A stretch of 8,508 nt of DNA, from the NCBI GenBank assembly GCA_964387935.1, contig CAYLZN010000260.1, positions 1 to 8,508 on the forward strand, in the 5' to 3' direction. Positions 5,861 to 8,508 of this stretch are shown here, in pieces. The translations under genes and the position numbers were made by a program. The notes beneath the pieces were generated by a model that saw only the letters and a list, made by a program, of their open reading frames with translations, searched no databases and was not told the DNA's origin. The first letter of the stretch is position 1. Each line of letters starts with the position of its first letter. The stretch is from CAYLZN01 sp964387935 (GTDB lineage Bacteria > Acidobacteriota > Vicinamibacteria > Vicinamibacterales > JAFNAJ01).

Positions 5861-6322
5861 CTACTTTCGCGCGACCGCGATGCACTCCACCTCGACCCGC
5901 GCGCCGAGCGCCAGCCCGTTGGCGCCGAACGCGCTGCGCGCCGGGAACTGCTTCGGGAAGTACGTCTTGTAGATCTCGTTGAACGTGCCCCACTCCGCCA
6001 TGTCCGCGAGCATCACGGTGCACTTGACCACGTCGTCCATGCTCGAGCCGTTGGCCCGGAGCACGGTCCGGATGTTCTCCAGCGTCTGTCGCGCTTCCTC
6101 CTTCAGGCCACCGGGAACGAGCGTGAGTTGACCGGGCACGACGCCCACCTGCCCCGAGAGGAAGATGAGGTCGCCCACGCGAACCGCCTCGGAGAACGGC
6201 AACCCCTTCGGCAGGATTCCGCCGGCGTTGAGGTACGTCACTGGCGTGGACTGGCCGGCGAAGGCGGGAAGCAGGGCGAACGAGAGCAGCAGGACGGCAG
6301 TGGCCATCGCGGCGCGCGTCAT
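5861..6322 (-). CDS. Secreted RidA (YjgF/YER057c/UK114) family protein
   Basis: RidA-family proteins hydrolyse reactive enamine/imine intermediates to ketoacids and ammonia in the cytoplasm. This 153-residue member has a signal peptide: MTRAA, a hydrophobic core at 7-20 and a likely cut after AFA (22), so it should act in the periplasm. The mature part has the family fold signature: GLPFSEAVRVGDLIFLSGQVG (40-60), Asp-Asp-Val-Val-Lys (96-100), FPARSAFG (126-133) with Arg129 at the place of the substrate-binding arginine, and EVECIAV (144-150) with Glu146. The ATG at 6322 is preferred over 6358 because AGGAGG lies five bases before it and the signal peptide then begins correctly. It is the first gene of the ridA-kinase-dinB-ygjV series. 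Its ligand is unknown; archetypal imine hydrolysis outside the cytoplasm is uncertain. Confidence 0.9.
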   Translation of the reverse strand: MTRAAMATAVLLLSFALLPAFAGQSTPVTYLNAGGILPKGLPFSEAVRVGDLIFLSGQVGVVPGQLTLVPGGLKEEARQTLENIRTVLRANGSSMDDVVKCTVMLADMAEWGTFNEIYKTYFPKQFPARSAFGANGLALGARVEVECIAVARK

Positions 6323-6346
6323 CGGGACCTCCTGGGAGAAGGGGCG

Positions 6347-6352
6347 ATGATA
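6347..6352 (-). promoter_or_regulatory. Possible -10 element for the ridA operon
   Basis: TATCAT (minus strand) matches five of six -10 consensus bases and lies 24 bases before the ridA ATG, leaving a short untranslated leader with the strong AGGAGG. A TTGACG at 6379-6374 is 21 bases further upstream, too far for a normal sigma-70 pair, so the -35 is uncertain. Confidence 0.35.
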
Positions 6353-6395
6353 GCGCACAATGGGACTTCAACCCGTCAAGAACGGCGGCCTGTCA

Positions 6396-6428
6396 GTGCC
6401 GGGTGCCGCGTGCCGGGGTGCCGCGTGC
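6396..6428. repeat. Short tandem repeat of GTGCCGG/GTGCCGC heptamers
   Basis: Four units in a row read GTGCCGG, GTGCCGC, GTGCCGGG and GTGCCGC, followed by a partial GTGC. Put differently, a 14-base unit is followed by a 15-base near-copy. It sits in the 220-base divergent region between ridA and the beta-helix gene. It may be a small intergenic repeat that varies in number; it is not coding. Confidence 0.6.
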
Positions 6429-6478
6429 GCTGGCGTGACGTGCGTCCGCCGTCGTTCTCGCATCCGGCCGGCGCGATC

Positions 6479-6529
6479 GGCGTCGAGCGCGTGGGGGGCT
6501 AGTGCGGCAGGGGCTTGCTGCTCGACGCC
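6479..6529 (+). repeat. Perfect 10-base inverted repeat upstream of the beta-helix gene
   Basis: GGCGTCGAGC (6479-6488) and GCTCGACGCC (6520-6529) are exact reverse complements with 31 bases between, ending 13 bases before the ATG at 6543. In RNA it would form a 10-pair stem enclosing a G-rich loop right in front of the start codon; in DNA it could be a pair of operator half-sites. No U-tract follows, so it is not a terminator. I see no clear promoter in the 6430-6542 stretch. Confidence 0.5.
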
Positions 6530-6542
6530 TGTCCACCGGACA

Positions 6543-7766
6543 ATGCGCGTCGTGATGCACCTGGGCAGGCAGTTGGTGCTCTTCAGCGTCGCAGCCGCCG
6601 TTGCAGGGGGCGTGTCGTCGGTCGCCCGGACGGAGGGCCCCGCCGCGTCGAGTGTGCTGTTTGTCAGCGGCACCGGCAGCGACGGGGCCGCTGGTACGGA
6701 GGCGCAGCCGCTTCGCTCGCTCCAGCGCGCACTGGACCTCGCGCAGCCAGGGACCACGATTCACCTGCTGGCCGGGGTCTACGAATCGGCCGAGACTCGA
6801 CGGGCGGGAGCGGCCGACGCGCCCATCACGATCCGTGGCATCGAGACGGGCCGCGACGCCGCGGGCCGGTTTCGCAGCGTCATCCGCGGCACGCGCATCA
6901 TCCTGCAGATCAACCACAGCCACTATCGCCTGTCGGGGTTCACCGTGAACGGGCAGCCCGACATTCCGCCGGACGCCTACCCATCGACCCTCTCGAAGGC
7001 GCGCGGCTTCAAGGACTCCGTCCAGGCTCGAGCGGTCAACAGCAAGCTGATCTACGTGGCGTACGCCCCTGAGGCCCGCGACCTCACGGGCATCGTGCTC
7101 GACGACCTGTTCCTGCACGGCGCGGGCGGAGAATGCGTGCGCTTCCGCAACAACGCCTTCGGCAACGTCGTCGCCAACAGCGTCATCCAGTGGTGCGGCA
7201 TGGCGCCGAGCGGCGACGACAAGGAACGCTACCGCTATCACAACGGCGAGGGCGTCTACATCGGGACGAGCCCCAAGTCCACGTCGCAGCCGATGGCCGC
7301 CAACGACCAGAGCCACGACAACGAGGTCCGCGACAGCCTGATCCGCACGTTCGGCTCGGAGTGCTTTCAGGTGAAGGAGAACGCGCACCACAACCGGATG
7401 CTGCGGGTGGACTGCCAGGACAACGACGAGCCGCTCGAGTTCAGCGGGAGCAACATCGAACTGCGGGGGGACCACAACCTGGTCCAGGATTCGACGGTGT
7501 CGGGCAGCCGCGGGGTGAACCTCAAGATCGCCTCCGACGGGCCGGAGTACGACCGCGGAGGGAATTCGGTCCTCCGTACGAAGTTCTCGGGCGCTGACGG
7601 TGCGCACGTGTCGTTCAAGAGCAGCCGCCCTGCGGGCCTCGTGTGCGGGAATCGCTTCTCGACGCCCCGGATCTTCGTGAAGCTGTCGATGGGGGACATG
7701 ACCGCGCCCTGCCCGCCCGAACCCGCCGCTGACGGCCTGCTGCCGCCACCGCGACGCGCCTACTGA
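6543..7766 (+). CDS. Secreted right-handed parallel beta-helix protein, polysaccharide-lyase-like
   Basis: The 407-residue product has a signal peptide (hydrophobic core at 11-28) and then the entry module of many beta-helix carbohydrate-active proteins: LFVSGTGSDGAAGTEAQP (39-56), SLQRALDLAQPGTTIHLLAGVY (59-80). Imperfect coils run from about 95 to 375, with typical turns HNGEGVYIG (233-241), HDNEVRDSLIRTFGSECFQVKEN (258-280) and GDHNLVQDSTVSGSRGVNLKI (309-329). Cysteines occur at 198, 218, 274 and 291 within the coils and at 368 and 390. It probably binds or cleaves an acidic or plant-type polysaccharide outside the cytoplasm, but I cannot identify a catalytic Lys/Arg or calcium site and so claim no enzyme class. 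ATG 6543 is chosen over 6555 by signal-peptide shape; both lack a strong Shine-Dalgarno. The frame stays open up to 6360 but the extra part is not protein-like. Its stop overlaps the convergent small gene by 7 bases. Confidence 0.85.
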   Translation: MRVVMHLGRQLVLFSVAAAVAGGVSSVARTEGPAASSVLFVSGTGSDGAAGTEAQPLRSLQRALDLAQPGTTIHLLAGVYESAETRRAGAADAPITIRGIETGRDAAGRFRSVIRGTRIILQINHSHYRLSGFTVNGQPDIPPDAYPSTLSKARGFKDSVQARAVNSKLIYVAYAPEARDLTGIVLDDLFLHGAGGECVRFRNNAFGNVVANSVIQWCGMAPSGDDKERYRYHNGEGVYIGTSPKSTSQPMAANDQSHDNEVRDSLIRTFGSECFQVKENAHHNRMLRVDCQDNDEPLEFSGSNIELRGDHNLVQDSTVSGSRGVNLKIASDGPEYDRGGNSVLRTKFSGADGAHVSFKSSRPAGLVCGNRFSTPRIFVKLSMGDMTAPCPPEPAADGLLPPPRRAY

Positions 7767-7930
7767 TCGTCCCCGCCGCCAAAGAAGCGCGCCCAGAGCG
7801 ACTTGCGCTTGGGGCGCTCGCACTGGCAGCGCTGCGCTGGCGGAACGTCACCAAGTACCTGTTCGATGTGCCGGCCGCACCCCGCCCACGTGGGCCGGCC
7901 GCACCGCGGGCACTGCACTCGCTGACACAT
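7760..7930 (-). CDS. Small cysteine-rich, probably zinc-binding protein (56 residues)
   Basis: The peptide starts MCQRVQCPRCGRPTWAGCG and holds potential zinc ligands Cys7, Cys10, Cys18, His21, Cys35 and Cys37 (CPRC, CGRH, CQC), in the spacing of a small zinc ribbon. GRPTWAGCGRHIEQVL followed by a RCQC element recurs, as I recall, in short uncharacterised bacterial proteins. The C-terminus KRKSLWARFFGGGDDQ is basic and aromatic, then acidic. Function is unknown. The ATG at 7930 is used because the ligand pattern begins directly after it; the frame is open to 8215, but that part overlaps a different gene and is not protein-like. No strong ribosome site is seen. It converges on the beta-helix gene with overlapping stops (7760-7762 and 7764-7766). 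Confidence 0.75.
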   Translation of the reverse strand: MCQRVQCPRCGRPTWAGCGRHIEQVLGDVPPAQRCQCERPKRKSLWARFFGGGDDQ

Positions 7931-7965
7931 GGCGTGGACGATAGCAGATGCCGCGACAATGCGGG

Positions 7966-8064
7966 CTACTTCTCGCTTCTCTGCGTGATCATGACGACGT
8001 CGGACGGGAGTTCGCCGCGCACGAACGCCCAGCGCTGCTGGTCGGGGGAGACCGTGACGCTGGA
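7966..8064 (-). pseudogene. C-terminal remnant of a TolB/WD40-like beta-propeller protein
   Basis: About 32 codons read SSVTVSPDQQRWAFVRGE followed by LPSDVVMITQRSEK and a stop. The pattern, a VSPD-type blade turn, a WAFVRGE strand and then a final DVVMI strand, is how propellers fused to acidobacterial-type kinases and related proteins commonly end. Upstream the same frame turns into unrelated sequence under the start of the DUF3788 gene and no further blades are seen. It is therefore read as the tail of a deleted gene. The likeness is short and could be accidental. Apart from this, the 189 bases between 7930 and 8120 hold only the DUF3788 upstream region. Confidence 0.4.
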
Positions 8065-8119
8065 GCGGCGCCGCGAGGGAGCCCTCGGGTACGATGGAGA
8101 CGGACGGGAGGCCACATCG

Positions 8120-8508
8120 GTGCCCCAGAACCCAAACGCGTTCGTCGGTCGAACCACGCAGCCCTCCGATGCCGATCTGGAGGCAGCCCTCGGGCCGGCA
8201 AATCCTGTCTGGCACCGCGTCGTCGCGGGGCTGGCCTCTGACGGGGTGGTCGACCAGGAGTGGAGGAGTTACTCACCCAAGGCGGGATGGGCGCTCCGCC
8301 TGAAGCGCGGAAAGCGGACGATCGTCTGGCTGGCGCCGTGCCCGGGCTTCTTCGAGGTGCTGTTCATCCTCGGGGACAAGGCCGTCGCCGCCGCGCGCGA
8401 GGCGCAGGTTCCCGCGCGAATTCTGAAGGCGCTCGCCGAGGCACCTCGCTACCCTGAGGGCACCGGGCTGCGGCTGCGGGTCACGTCGGCGAGGGACATC
8501 CCTTCGAT
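8120..8508 (+). CDS. DUF3788 family protein, N-terminal 129 residues (gene runs off the window)
   Basis: The start is a GTG at 8120 with GGGAGG eight bases upstream; no ATG fits this frame. The product begins MPQNPNAFVGRTTQPSD, then DLEAALGP (19-26), W31, EWRSYSPKAGWALRLKRGKRTIVWLAP (47-73), FFEVLFILGDKAVAAA (78-93), and YPEGTGLRLRV (111-121). This order, a Trp-Tyr-Lys-Gly-Trp core, a KRTIVWL strand, a FEV.F.LG.KAV strand-helix and an EG.GLR..V strand, matches DUF3788 proteins of about 140 residues, so only the last dozen or so residues are probably missing. The family has a small alpha/beta fold and no assigned function. Other reading frames over this stretch are shadows. Confidence 0.85.
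   Translation, partial: MPQNPNAFVGRTTQPSDADLEAALGPANPVWHRVVAGLASDGVVDQEWRSYSPKAGWALRLKRGKRTIVWLAPCPGFFEVLFILGDKAVAAAREAQVPARILKALAEAPRYPEGTGLRLRVTSARDIPS

Noticed and set aside
4764..5972. 402-codon plus-strand ORF opposite the kinase domain
   Set aside because: Antisense shadow of a fully conserved kinase domain, with Gly/Arg-rich low-complexity content.
5850..6371. 174-residue N-terminal extension of the kinase frame
   Set aside because: It is an alternative frame of ridA, and kinase homology begins a few residues after the ATG at 5849.
6393..7823. 476-codon minus-strand ORF opposite the beta-helix gene
   Set aside because: Shadow; the plus frame has signal peptide and beta-helix motifs and this frame has none.
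8094..8303. Plus-strand ATG ORF of 69 codons near the end
   Set aside because: Out of frame with the DUF3788 gene, which has a GTG start, a good Shine-Dalgarno and the family motifs.

Overview
The window is GC-rich DNA with dense genes. It carries a family of Ser/Thr kinases fused to TolB-type beta-propellers, a secreted RidA, and a metY-metX pair. This mix suggests an Acidobacteriota genome, perhaps of the Vicinamibacteria type; that is inferred from gene content only. No insertion sequence, tRNA, rRNA, CRISPR array or phage gene was seen.

Layout. From about 6350 down to 1, six genes run on the minus strand, tightly packed: a secreted RidA-family protein (6322-5861), a membrane Ser/Thr kinase with a TolB-like beta-propeller (5849-3093), a DinB-like protein (3079-2576), a YgjV-like membrane protein (2544-1957), then metY (1721-396) and metX (399 to beyond the window edge). 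The gaps in the first four are 11, 13 and 31 bases, and metY and metX overlap at ATGA. The only real break in the series is the 235-base leader between ygjV and metY. On the plus strand, a secreted parallel beta-helix protein (6543-7766) is divergent from ridA and convergent, with a 7-base overlap, on a 56-residue cysteine-rich protein (7930-7760, minus). A DUF3788 protein with a GTG start (8120 to the edge, plus) closes the window. Between the last two genes lies what looks like the tail end of a lost beta-propeller gene.

Main discovery. The metY leader holds a short ORF (1948-1853, minus) in which eight consecutive codons read Met-Cys-Met-Cys-Met-Cys-Met-Cys. It is followed by a strong intrinsic terminator (1815-1786) and, between the two, an alternative pairing (1877-1870 with 1818-1811) that would consume the base of the terminator's 5' arm. 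This is the architecture of ribosome-mediated transcription attenuation, here apparently sensing charged tRNA-Met and tRNA-Cys together, in front of the two genes that make homocysteine from homoserine and sulfide. I know of Cys-rich leader peptides in mycobacteria and the classical amino-acid attenuators of enterobacteria, but not of a mixed Met/Cys leader on metYX. Novelty has to be checked by a search.

How the genes work together. MetX activates homoserine to its O-acetyl ester and MetY replaces acetate with sulfide to give homocysteine, so the attenuator would open when sulfur amino acids run short. The upstream ridA-kinase-dinB-ygjV group has no clear metabolic link to methionine. It may be an independent unit whose read-through is stopped by the same terminator when Met and Cys are plentiful.
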